DNA of 12,726 nucleotides from an uncultured Planctomycetaceae bacterium (GTDB lineage Bacteria; Planctomycetota; Planctomycetia; Pirellulales; Pirellulaceae). Every line of letters begins with the position of its first letter. Within the stretch, counting starts at the first letter, position 1. Location: NCBI GenBank assembly GCA_937904535.1, contig CALELC010000263.1, forward strand, positions 1 through 12,726. Reading direction: 5' to 3'. The notes beneath the pieces were generated by a model. That model saw only the letters and a program-made list of their open reading frames with translations. It did no database searches and was not told the origin of the DNA. Positions 1 through 12,726 of this stretch are shown piece by piece. The position numbers were made by a program, and so were the translations under genes.

Positions 1-34
1 CCCAAATGCTGTTTCGCCGGAATCAACCGGCCGC

Positions 35-142
35 GTGTCGCAATCGGATCGATCACAGCCGGGTCGGCCTCGCCTCGAGCTGTTTCCTCGTCTGTATCCA
101 TCACAACTTGAGCCGCGGATCGTGCTCAACGCGTCGCCGGTG
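35..142 (+). other. LEPR N-terminal targeting-type segment
   Basis: The first 36 residues from GTG 35 are basic and polar and carry LEPR at residues 25-28, followed by IVLNASP. Motifs of the form LEPR-x-LL-x-A near the start are characteristic of very large planctomycetal exported proteins and are thought to act in targeting. There is no classical Sec hydrophobic core here; the most hydrophobic run is short. The motif position, 15-40 residues from the start, is compatible with the GTG at 35. Confidence 0.65.
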
Positions 143-3100
143 GTGCAACTGGATCCCAACGGCGTTTTAGAAATCGACGCCGGAGAGTTTGCGGACGATG
201 GCATCGCGGACACGTTTGATGTGCAACTCGCCCCCGACGACGCCGACACCATCAATGTCTCCGTCAACGGCACCGTGATCTACACCGGTTCCGTTGCCGA
301 TGTGCAAAGCATTCAGATCAATGGTTCAGGGGACGCCGATCAGTTGACACTCGATGCGGCGGTACTGGATCGTGTATCGGTCGCCTTTGATCCCGGCAGT
401 CCTACGGAGTGCCGCGATTCGGTGCTACTGTCCGCTAGCGCAGGAGGTAGTTGGCAGGCGGTGAGCGTCGACCTGACGAGCGCCGGCGGCGATGTTCACC
501 TGACCCGCAACGATGGAGTGTTATCAGCAGCGTTGTCGTTTACTGGCACAGTGGATGTCATCGACTCGCTGGCCGTCGCCGACCGCACGCTGTCGCTCGG
601 CGATCTCACCTCCGTGATCATCACCGGGCAAGGCGGTGGCATGGAAGTCCAATCTGCGGTGGGCACGCTGCTGGTTGTCCATGCTGACCAAGCAGCTTGG
701 GAGATCGATGCCAGCGGCGGCTTGCTGCCGTTCGAGGGCACTCTCGAGCTGCTCAGCCTCGATGCGCGTGCTGAGAACCTTACGGTCAACGGCACACTCA
801 CCGCCACCGCCGGTGGACTGGCATTCGATGCCTCTGACGACTTTCAACTGGAGGCCTCGGCGTACCTGATCACCTCGGAACACTCGATCACGATTCAAGC
901 CGAACAAATCACACTCGCGGGCACGATCGAAGCACGTGACGGCGGCGACGTTTTTGCGACAGCCGGCGAGAACGGCACCCTGCGACTCAGCGGCCTGATC
1001 GATGCCTCCGACGAGCGAGCGGATGGCACAGGAGGACGCGTTTATCTCGATGGCGGTCAAGTCATTCTCTCAGGCACTGCCGAAGTCAACGTCTCCGGAA
1101 CCACCGGTGGTGGCGAGATTCAGATCGGAGGCAGCCGAGACGACGACGCGACGGCCGCCCCTTCAACAACGCTGAGCTTCATCGGCCCCGGAACTCGCTT
1201 GATCGCGGATGCGTTGCAATCCGGTGACGGGGGACAAGTCGTTCTCTGGAGTGACGACAGCACGCTGCTGGCCGGCACGATTTCGGCTCGAGGCGGGGCT
1301 TCGTCAGGCAATGGTGGCTCGATCGAGGTCTCTGGCAAACAACGATTTTGGTTTGATGGACAGATCGACACCTCGGCTAGCCATGGGCAAGCCGGCACCC
1401 TGTTGATGGATCCGATAACGATCAACATCGTCGCCGGTGCACCTGGCAGTGGTACGCTTGACGAAGAGCTGACACTTTCCGATCCAGCCATTCTGGAGGC
1501 TGTTCTGGATGCCGGCGGCAACACCTTGTCAGTCGGCCAACTCCAGTCGCTCGGCGCCGGAACCAATATCGTGCTGGAGGCCACCTCTTTGATCACGGTG
1601 TTGGCCCCGCTCGACTTGGACCTGGGACCTGCCGGCAGCCTCACACTGCGAGCAACCGCCGGAGCCGTCGTCTTGAACGCCGAGGTAAACATCACAGGCG
1701 GCGACTTCGTCGTGGAAGCTCTCACCACGATCTCGGTCAACAATTCCTTACAGGCCGTCGGCGGTGACATCACGTTTACGGCTGCTCAAATCCTGCTCAA
1801 CGGAACCGTTCTGACCAGCGGCGCGGGTGCCCTCACGATCAATGGCGATGTTCTCGTTGCCGGTAACAGCGAATTAGGCGTTGAAACCGGCAATCTAATC
1901 GTCAGTGGCACGATCGACGGTCCTGGCAACCTGGTGATCACGGCCGATAGCGGAGACATTCAGCTTCAGGGTGCAGTGGGCGACACCATTGCCCTCGCAA
2001 GTCTCATCATCAATTCCGCAGGGACCATCGACTTCCAGGACAGCGTTACCACAACCGGTACCCAGCAGATTACCGCGGATACGATACACGTCGCTGAGGT
2101 GCATCGTACTGGCAACGCGCTATTAAGCATTCACGGCAATGTCGTCTTGCAGCACGATACGGTGTTCTCAACCGCTGGCGGAAACCTGGTATTGGATTCG
2201 GTTACTGGCGGAGGTCATGATCTTCAACTCATTTCAGGAGCGGGCACGACCACGGTTACCGGTACGCTCAGTGGCATTGATGAACTGACGCTCCAGCAAA
2301 ACGCTGCCTCAGCCACCGGAGCGGTTGCGTTTCAAGGAAATCTCTCCGTCAACACGCTGACCACGTTCGCACGCAATTACTCCGTGAGTCTGACAGGCAC
2401 CACCACTCATGTCACGAACGCTGTAACATTTGCGAACACAGGCGGAGTGACTTTGGGTGACGGAGCCGACGAATTGAACTTTAGCGGCGGCCTGACGAGT
2501 CTCGCGAGCACAACGTTCGTCGACGGCACGGTGACGACCGCGAATCAACAGATGACCATTGGCAATCTGCGTGTCGCTGGCGACTCCGTCTTGAACACGG
2601 GCGGTGGCGATTTCCAAATCACGGGTTCGCTCAACAGCACCGGCAACGGGATCGCGACTTCCGATGAACATGGTTTGACCGTCTCTACAGGGACGGGCGA
2701 CGCCACATTTCTCGGTACGATCGGCGGCGCGTCAGACGGTGCGCTCGGCAGCCTGCAGGTTACAGCACGCTCCATCGAAGTTGCCAACATTGGCACCCTT
2801 GGCTCCGTCGGAGTTGTCAGCGCGACTCAGTTCACCGCTCAGACAGGCATCACGCTCACCGGCTCCGTCATGCGAACGGCTGGCGGCCAACGATATGTGG
2901 GCCCCGTGACGATCGATTCCTCCGGCGACCTATTGATCGTGACCACTGGCGGTGGCGCCAGCGACCGCATGCAGTTGAGTGGCAACATTGGGCACGTGGC
3001 CGGCTGGAACTCTCAGTTAACGGTTCGAACGGCTGGCACGTCCGACATTGAGTTTGCTGCCGCGGTCGATTTGGCTGGAGATGTCTTATTCGATGCTGGC

Positions 3101-6100
3101 GGCGACTTGACAGTGAGCGGCACCCTCAACAGCGGTGGCACGCTCACCCTATTAGGCTCGAACGTCGATTTGCAAGAGATTCATAGCGGGGGAGCGGTTT
3201 CGATTACTGCCGACAACGCGATTGTTTTGGGTGGCGATCTCGACGCCGGCAATCAAACCATTGTTGTGCGTGCTAATCAAGATCTCGTCGGTAACCAAGG
3301 ATTGACCCAGGCCGCAGCCACAACCATTCGCACCACGAATGCTGCCAGCGATGCGATCCAAATCATCGTCGGTGGTAGCGGGAATGCCTCCTTGGCCACG
3401 CTCCTTGCGGAGTCTGGCGGCGTTCACGTGCAGGCCGGAGGCATGATCCTGAGTAATGGCGCCGCCCTGGATATCCAGGGTAATGCCGTAAACGTGATCA
3501 CCAATGATCTGGTCCTGACCAGCCGCAGTGGCATGGCGTTGTCGACAGATGTGCAAACTCTCGACGCCACCATTACAGCCGCGGGCGATCTGCAGATCGA
3601 TCAGTTCAACCGTAATCTGACGGTTAAGAACTTAGCTCTGTCTGCTGGCGATGCTGCGCTCACGAGCGACGCAGAAATAGTACTGCAATCGCTCAGCTTG
3701 CCAGCGCACGAGTTGGCGCTCACCGCAACCAACATTCGGTTTGAGCAGCCGGTTGCTAATGTGCACGATCTCACTGTGAACGCGAGCGGAACCGTCGATT
3801 TCTTAGCGGCGTTAGCAACAACAGGTTCCGTGGTGGTGGATGCGACAGGAGACATAACTTTCCACGGAACAATCAACCTCGGCGGAGGTCTGGATGTTCG
3901 TGGTCAAGCAGTGACGCTGACTCAGGACGTGGTGACGAGCGGTGCGATTCGGATTTCAGCCCAGAATGAATTATTGGTAGGCGTGAACATCGATGCAGGA
4001 GCGGCAACGATCACCTTACTCGCCAATCAGGATCAAACCGGCGACGCAAGCTTTGTGCAAGCCTTCGGTACCCTTATCCGGACCACGAGCGCCGCTAGTA
4101 ACGCGATCACAATCGGGGCCGGCGGGACCGGAGATGTCTTGCTGGCAAGCGTCGAAGCCGGCGCCGGCGGAGTGTCGGTCACCGCTGGCGGAGAGATTGT
4201 CGACTATGGCCCGCCTGGAGCAAGCGTACGCGCTCACTCGTTAACCGCGACCGCAACCAGCGGCATCGACCTCCATACCGATATTGATGTTTTCAGCGGC
4301 ACGGTCTCTGGGTCGGGTACGCTCCGTTTGGTCGAGGCGGACACGCTGCAAATTTCGAGCATCCATGTGGCAGGTGGTGACGTGTCGCTCTCAGCGGATG
4401 CATTGAGTATGGGCAGCCTTGTGACCACAGGTTCCGTCGCGCTCACCGCACGAACCGGAGCGATCACTGATGGAAACGGCGGCCTCCTGAATATTACGGC
4501 GGATTCGTTGACCATTTCGAGTGTTCATGGAGTTGACTTAGACACCCGCGTTAGCACTCTCGACTTGACGCTGAGCGGCTCTGGGAATGTTCATCTTGAG
4601 CAATCCAACCGTGCGTTAACCGTGGTCAATCTAGTGGTACCCGATGGCGATGTCTCGTTGCTAAGCAATGCCGATGTAACGCTACAAAGCTTTGATATCC
4701 TCGCTCATCATCTATCGGTTGCCGGCGCGAACGTCACTTTTGAAACCGCCGTGCAGGGATTGAGCGACCTCACAGTTGCTGCCACTGGAGATGTTCTGTT
4801 TCAGGCGGCAATCGATATCACCCAAGCACTGGACGTTGATGCCGATGGAGATGTTACCTTCCAAGCTCCGGTCATCTTAGGCGGCTCATTGTCGCTGATC
4901 GGTGATCAGGTGTGGTTTGCGGAATCGCTCTCGACCGGCGGATCGATTCAGGTCTCTGCCAAGAACGAATTGCGATTCAGCGGAGACATCGATGCCAGCG
5001 ATCAAACCATCTCCTTACGTGCCAATCAGGATGGTGCTGGCACTCAAAGCTTAGTGGTCCACGGCACACTTAAGACGCTTAATCTCTCGGCCAATTCGCT
5101 CGTGATTCACGTCGGAGGTTCAGGGAGTGTGCTAGTTGATCATGTCGAGGTGGGCGGAAGAGTTTCCATCGAAGCCGGTGGAGCCCTGCGGGGCTTCAAT
5201 CAAGCGACGACCGAAATCCAGGCCGCAAGTTTGCAGGTGATTACTGGTACTGGAATGGATGTGTGGACCACGGCAACAGAAGTATCTGCCGAGGTCACCC
5301 AAACAGGAGACATCTTGATGACGGTTGCCGATGCCGTCACAGCCGAACGCCTGGTCACCCACAACGGCTCGATCGAGTTTGTCAGCGGCAACACGATGTG
5401 GCTCGGCATCGTGACTGCGGGATCCGGTGGCGATATCACACTAACCGCACAAGCGGGCGCGATTCTCGCGCTGGCTGGCGATCCTGCCATTTCGCTCGTG
5501 CGGGCGAATCTGTTGACGATGACCGCACCCGGCGACATTGCTCTGTTGACCGATGTGAACACTCTGACCGCCACAATCACTGGCAGTGGGTCACTCACCA
5601 TCGACAATCAAGGTGCCCTATCCGTCGTCACAACCAGCGTTCACGACGGAAGTGCAGCGATCACGGCGGCGAGCCTCGAGATCGGCTCGATCACCGCACC
5701 TGGATCCGTCGCATTGACCGCCAACGACGGTGGCATTCTCGGCATCGGTGACGACACGCATGTTTCCACCACGGACCTGATCCTGCTAAGCAGCAGCAGC
5801 ATCAATCTGATCACGAACGTCGACTTCTTATTGGCCTCGATCACCCAGGATGGCAATCTGCACATCAGCGACATCGGTCAGCTGCAAGTCAATTTGGCGA
5901 CTGTTAGTCACGGCGCAATCGATTTGGAAGCGGCGCAGGAGTTGGTGATTGCAGGGGGCATGGTGGCAGAGCAGGGCCAGATCAGCCTGAATTCGACACA
6001 CAGCCACCTGCGATTTGTGAACCCAAACATGGGCACGACTCTGCTGATCTACAGCGGTGGTCCAGATGCCCGAATTGAAGGCAGTGCTGCTGGCGACGTG

Positions 6101-7165
6101 ATCATTACCGGCCCGGGGGTCGTGCTGTTTCGTACTCCTGTTTCCCAATATTTCACGGTCAGACCGGAATTGACCGTCACCGCTGACGATGTTCCGTTCT
6201 TCACCGATGTGCAAGTCACACCTGACGGCTGGACCACACTGCGTGTCTCCTTCGGCGAGGCAAATGGTCCTGAGGAATATCATTTCCGCCTGATCATCGA
6301 TTGGGGCGACTCGGTGGAAACCATCACTTCAGCCTCATCAAACTCAGGCTATACCTTCCTCCAGCGTGCGGGTGAGGGCAGTGGCGAATTAATTTTCATG
6401 ATCCAGCATCAGTATGCCAGCAACCCTGATCCGCATGATCCGACGGCTCCGATCCCGATTTCGGTTCTGGCCAGCAATTCGCTGAGCAATGGCGGACCGG
6501 CGGATATCGTGTTCTTTGCCGATGGCAATCGAACCGATCCGCTCGTCACGCAAACCGATCTGGTACTGAATGTTCCCGCCAACGGACTGACAATCTCATT
6601 TACTCCCGTGCTTCCGCCCGCGGCTGAGTCACGTGTGGTCGAGCCCACTCCGCTGATCGTTGAACCGTCCTCCTCGACCATGATTGTGGACTCTTCGCGT
6701 TCAACCCAACCGCTCGTAACGTCCACTCAATCATTCGCGGTGTATGAGCGTTACTATGTGCTGCGAATCGTCGTCCAGATCAACGAAGAGGGCAACACCC
6801 GTGAATTGGCTGATATCCGCATCGACGATGATTATCTGCGGAATCTTCCGAAGTTATTTGAGATGCTTCCCGACGACCGCTATCGGCTCTATCAGATTCG
6901 TGAAGACGGCGTGGCTCAGCTCATCACCGATGTGATTATCCGCGGCGGAAAATCCGCTGGGACGCTGGACCTCGAGGAAGGGCTCGATTCGCTCGAGGAT
7001 AAGGGGAGCACACTGAATGATTCACAGCCGCCCAGCGAGTTGCCGGCTGATTCGCGTGAAGCGTTGCCAGGTGAATTAAGCCTGCAACCATCGTTGTTCA
7101 ATAATCCACAGGGACCGCAAACCCGGTTGATTACCAAAGCGGGCGTCCTTCAACTGAGGAACTAG
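35..7165 (+). CDS. Giant LEPR-type exported beta-helix protein with FHA/TpsA-like block
   Basis: A single open frame of 2,376 residues ends at TAG 7163-7165. From the GTG at 35 it begins with a basic segment and the motif QLEPRIVLNASP (LEPR at residues 25-28), typical of giant planctomycetal exported proteins. Next come beta-rich sequence, a filamentous-haemagglutinin-like block (333-466), a Gly/Thr/Ser/Val-rich passenger of short strands suggesting a right-handed beta-helix (about 467-2005), a PKD-like domain (IDWGD at 2088-2092, HQY at 2125-2127), a Pro/Ser linker, and a C-terminal module with LPDDRYRLY (2278-2286). I see only one cysteine (C126), fitting an extracytoplasmic protein. No LPXTG, dockerin or PEP-CTERM anchor is visible. 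The start is uncertain: no good ribosome binding site precedes 35, and the frame stays open to the window edge, so the true start may lie upstream. The kinase gene follows after 4 bases. A surface or adhesive role is inferred from architecture. Confidence 0.88.
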   Translation: MSQSDRSQPGRPRLELFPRLYPSQLEPRIVLNASPVVQLDPNGVLEIDAGEFADDGIADTFDVQLAPDDADTINVSVNGTVIYTGSVADVQSIQINGSGDADQLTLDAAVLDRVSVAFDPGSPTECRDSVLLSASAGGSWQAVSVDLTSAGGDVHLTRNDGVLSAALSFTGTVDVIDSLAVADRTLSLGDLTSVIITGQGGGMEVQSAVGTLLVVHADQAAWEIDASGGLLPFEGTLELLSLDARAENLTVNGTLTATAGGLAFDASDDFQLEASAYLITSEHSITIQAEQITLAGTIEARDGGDVFATAGENGTLRLSGLIDASDERADGTGGRVYLDGGQVILSGTAEVNVSGTTGGGEIQIGGSRDDDATAAPSTTLSFIGPGTRLIADALQSGDGGQVVLWSDDSTLLAGTISARGGASSGNGGSIEVSGKQRFWFDGQIDTSASHGQAGTLLMDPITINIVAGAPGSGTLDEELTLSDPAILEAVLDAGGNTLSVGQLQSLGAGTNIVLEATSLITVLAPLDLDLGPAGSLTLRATAGAVVLNAEVNITGGDFVVEALTTISVNNSLQAVGGDITFTAAQILLNGTVLTSGAGALTINGDVLVAGNSELGVETGNLIVSGTIDGPGNLVITADSGDIQLQGAVGDTIALASLIINSAGTIDFQDSVTTTGTQQITADTIHVAEVHRTGNALLSIHGNVVLQHDTVFSTAGGNLVLDSVTGGGHDLQLISGAGTTTVTGTLSGIDELTLQQNAASATGAVAFQGNLSVNTLTTFARNYSVSLTGTTTHVTNAVTFANTGGVTLGDGADELNFSGGLTSLASTTFVDGTVTTANQQMTIGNLRVAGDSVLNTGGGDFQITGSLNSTGNGIATSDEHGLTVSTGTGDATFLGTIGGASDGALGSLQVTARSIEVANIGTLGSVGVVSATQFTAQTGITLTGSVMRTAGGQRYVGPVTIDSSGDLLIVTTGGGASDRMQLSGNIGHVAGWNSQLTVRTAGTSDIEFAAAVDLAGDVLFDAGGDLTVSGTLNSGGTLTLLGSNVDLQEIHSGGAVSITADNAIVLGGDLDAGNQTIVVRANQDLVGNQGLTQAAATTIRTTNAASDAIQIIVGGSGNASLATLLAESGGVHVQAGGMILSNGAALDIQGNAVNVITNDLVLTSRSGMALSTDVQTLDATITAAGDLQIDQFNRNLTVKNLALSAGDAALTSDAEIVLQSLSLPAHELALTATNIRFEQPVANVHDLTVNASGTVDFLAALATTGSVVVDATGDITFHGTINLGGGLDVRGQAVTLTQDVVTSGAIRISAQNELLVGVNIDAGAATITLLANQDQTGDASFVQAFGTLIRTTSAASNAITIGAGGTGDVLLASVEAGAGGVSVTAGGEIVDYGPPGASVRAHSLTATATSGIDLHTDIDVFSGTVSGSGTLRLVEADTLQISSIHVAGGDVSLSADALSMGSLVTTGSVALTARTGAITDGNGGLLNITADSLTISSVHGVDLDTRVSTLDLTLSGSGNVHLEQSNRALTVVNLVVPDGDVSLLSNADVTLQSFDILAHHLSVAGANVTFETAVQGLSDLTVAATGDVLFQAAIDITQALDVDADGDVTFQAPVILGGSLSLIGDQVWFAESLSTGGSIQVSAKNELRFSGDIDASDQTISLRANQDGAGTQSLVVHGTLKTLNLSANSLVIHVGGSGSVLVDHVEVGGRVSIEAGGALRGFNQATTEIQAASLQVITGTGMDVWTTATEVSAEVTQTGDILMTVADAVTAERLVTHNGSIEFVSGNTMWLGIVTAGSGGDITLTAQAGAILALAGDPAISLVRANLLTMTAPGDIALLTDVNTLTATITGSGSLTIDNQGALSVVTTSVHDGSAAITAASLEIGSITAPGSVALTANDGGILGIGDDTHVSTTDLILLSSSSINLITNVDFLLASITQDGNLHISDIGQLQVNLATVSHGAIDLEAAQELVIAGGMVAEQGQISLNSTHSHLRFVNPNMGTTLLIYSGGPDARIEGSAAGDVIITGPGVVLFRTPVSQYFTVRPELTVTADDVPFFTDVQVTPDGWTTLRVSFGEANGPEEYHFRLIIDWGDSVETITSASSNSGYTFLQRAGEGSGELIFMIQHQYASNPDPHDPTAPIPISVLASNSLSNGGPADIVFFADGNRTDPLVTQTDLVLNVPANGLTISFTPVLPPAAESRVVEPTPLIVEPSSSTMIVDSSRSTQPLVTSTQSFAVYERYYVLRIVVQINEEGNTRELADIRIDDDYLRNLPKLFEMLPDDRYRLYQIREDGVAQLITDVIIRGGKSAGTLDLEEGLDSLEDKGSTLNDSQPPSELPADSREALPGELSLQPSLFNNPQGPQTRLITKAGVLQLRN
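1031..1432 (+). other. Filamentous-haemagglutinin/TpsA-like block
   Basis: Residues 333-466 of the giant protein carry the run of motifs found in large two-partner-secretion exoproteins: GGRVYLDGGQVILSG, then GGGEIQIGG, GGQVVLWSDD, GNGGSIEVSGK (425-435), DTSASHGQAGTLLMDP (ending at residue 460) and ITINI. In TpsA proteins these read approximately as a GG-vvlW element, a GNGG-f-E-SGK element and a G-tgtLLlDP element, in the same order. The stretch that follows (to about residue 560) continues in the same style. I recognise this from known family sequences, not from a search. The TPS secretion domain that normally opens such proteins is not recognisable at the N-terminus. Confidence 0.7.
3068..3814 (+). 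repeat. Macro-module A of the beta-helix passenger
   Basis: This is the first of three large related modules, starting near residue 1012. Landmarks in order are GDVLFDAGGDLTVSGTLNSG, SGGAVSITADN, DLDAGNQTIVVRANQD (RANQD 1079-1083), IRTTNAASDAI, and then one smaller unit starting at residue 1158. Copies B and C show the same landmarks in the same order. The copies are clearly related as protein but well diverged, so the duplication is old. Confidence 0.72.
3815..4813 (+). repeat. Macro-module B of the beta-helix passenger
   Basis: The second module repeats the landmarks of A: GSVVVDATGDITFHGTINLG, TSGAIRISAQN, NIDAGAATITLLANQD (LANQD 1329-1333), IRTTSAASNAI. Its LANQD lies 250 residues after that of module A. 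Unlike A, it carries two copies of the smaller unit (starting at residues 1402 and 1491), which explains why it is longer. Confidence 0.72.
4238..4771 (+). repeat. Tandem ~90-residue units B1 and B2
   Basis: Two adjacent units start at residues 1402 (SLTATATSGIDLHTDIDVFS) and 1491 (SLTISSVHGVDLDTRVSTLD), 89 residues apart. The shared pattern is a serine-leucine strand, a G-(I/V/M)-(D/A)-L-x-T-D/R-V turn, an SGSG-x-(L/V) turn, and a stretch around L-x-V-x-x-L. A single related unit starts at residue 1158 (position 3506) in module A. Confidence 0.65.
4814..6040 (+). repeat. Macro-module C of the beta-helix passenger
   Basis: The third module repeats LDVDADGDVTFQAPVILGG, TGGSIQVSAKN, DIDASDQTISLRANQD (RANQD 1662-1666) and a degenerate form of the IRTT element. 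Its RANQD lies 333 residues after that of module B. It carries three copies of the smaller unit (starting at 1732, 1826 and 1914). The right boundary, where the beta-helix gives way to the PKD-like region, is approximate. Confidence 0.65.
5228..6040 (+). repeat. Tandem ~90-residue units C1-C3
   Basis: Three successive units start at residues 1732 (SLQVITGTGMDVWTTATEVS), 1826 (LLTMTAPGDIALLTDVNTLT) and 1914 (DLILLSSSSINLITNVDFLL), 94 and 88 residues apart. They match the pattern of units B1 and B2, including the later turn (TGSGSL or TQDGNL). The end of C3 is approximate. Confidence 0.6.
6170..6550 (+). other. PKD-like domain
   Basis: About residues 2046-2172 leave the beta-helix pattern and show the signature of a PKD or related Ig-like domain: LIIDWGD (2086-2092), then a tyrosine-phenylalanine strand, HQY (2125-2127) and a Pro-rich turn before ISVLASNS. 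In PKD domains the WGD turn and the later H-x-Y strand are the best conserved features. The spacing is longer than in a minimal PKD domain, so the assignment is to the fold family only. Confidence 0.5.
6746..6955 (+). other. C-terminal module of the giant protein (ERYYVLRIVV...LPDDRYRLY)
   Basis: Residues 2238 to about 2310 form a compact, charged module after the Pro/Ser linker: ERYYVLRIVVQ, then LRNLPKLFEMLPDDRYRLYQ and IREDGVAQLITDVIIRGGK. Composition changes sharply from the Gly/Thr/Val-rich passenger to charged residues with likely short helices and strands. It resembles C-terminal ends I associate with other planctomycetal LEPR proteins, but that is recollection and I can give it no family name. 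An acidic, Pro-rich tail follows to the stop. Confidence 0.4.
7156..7160 (+). promoter_or_regulatory. Ribosome binding site of the kinase gene
   Basis: GAGGA lies inside the last codons of the giant protein gene, 9 bases before the GTG at 7170. It fixes that GTG as the start of the kinase. Only 4 bases (7166-7169) separate the upstream TAG from this GTG, so translational coupling is likely. Confidence 0.7.
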
Positions 7166-7169
7166 TAAC

Positions 7170-12726
<5,557 letters not shown>

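Noticed and set aside
296..400. Possible RTX-type calcium-binding repeats (GSGDADQLTLD)
   Set aside because: Only a single degenerate element is present at about residues 97-107, with no tandem nonapeptide array, so an RTX assignment is not supported.
1120..1773. Long minus-strand open frame (217 aa) opposite the giant gene
   Set aside because: It lies wholly inside the 7.1 kb gene, has a Ser/Pro/Val-rich composition typical of antisense reading of Gly/Thr/Val repeats, and shows no recognisable domain or ribosome binding site. The other minus-strand frames in 496-7137 look the same.
5263..5751. Plus-strand frame of 162 aa rich in Arg and His
   Set aside because: It is an out-of-frame reading of the repeat region of the giant protein. 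The Arg/His-rich composition is an artefact of GC-rich codons read in a shifted frame.
3068..6040. Repeat array considered as a CRISPR or satellite DNA array
   Set aside because: The periodicity is at protein level with poorly conserved DNA and in-frame units of about 90 and 250-330 residues, so it is coding repeats and not a DNA array.
7000..7165. Cell-wall or outer-membrane anchor at the end of the giant protein (LPXTG, dockerin, PEP-CTERM, autotransporter barrel)
   Set aside because: The last 60 residues are acidic and Pro/Ser-rich, with no LPXTG, no duplicated dockerin Asp pattern, no terminal hydrophobic helix and no amphipathic barrel strands.
7161..7169. Intergenic terminator or promoter between the two genes
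   Set aside because: Only 4 bases separate stop and start. No stem-loop with a T-run is present, and a promoter would have to lie within the upstream coding sequence, where I saw no convincing -35/-10 pair.

Overview
The window holds two very large genes on the + strand and almost nothing else. A giant secreted or surface protein occupies 35-7165 (2,376 aa from a GTG start). Four bases after its stop, a transmembrane serine/threonine protein kinase with WD40 propellers starts at 7170 and runs off the right edge (1,852 residues seen, no stop). The spacing, shared strand and an in-gene ribosome binding site for the second gene point to one operon. There is no stretch over 300 bases without a gene. 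I see no RNA gene, mobile element, CRISPR array or terminator.

The organism is most likely a planctomycete, probably of the Pirellulaceae (Rhodopirellula/Blastopirellula-like). I base this on recognition of families, not on a search. Three traits point there: the LEPR-type N-terminal motif of giant planctomycetal exported proteins; a Hanks kinase joined through a helical repeat, one membrane helix and a coiled coil ending in 'WEW' to many WD40 repeats; and moderately high GC (judged by eye).

The giant protein reads in order: LEPR N-terminus; beta-rich N-terminal region; a block strikingly like the filamentous-haemagglutinin/TpsA exoproteins of two-partner secretion (residues 333-466); a long beta-helix-like passenger; a PKD-like domain with an IDWGD motif; a proline/serine-rich linker; and a compact C-terminal module (residues 2238-2310) before an acidic tail. 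The passenger contains three copies of a macro-module, and a smaller unit of about 90 residues appears once, twice and three times in successive modules.

The kinase reads: four-cysteine zinc ribbon; Pro/Ala-rich linker; complete catalytic domain (residues 200-460, DWG in place of DFG); helical repeat; membrane helix (568-586); coiled coil; 21 WD-like repeats (three times seven); and a C-terminal domain resembling the cadherin-like repeats of bacterial adhesins. Positive-inside charge puts the kinase in the cytoplasm and the WD40 and adhesin-like parts outside, in the same compartment as the giant protein. I infer, without proof, that the pair could form a surface-protein and receptor-kinase unit.
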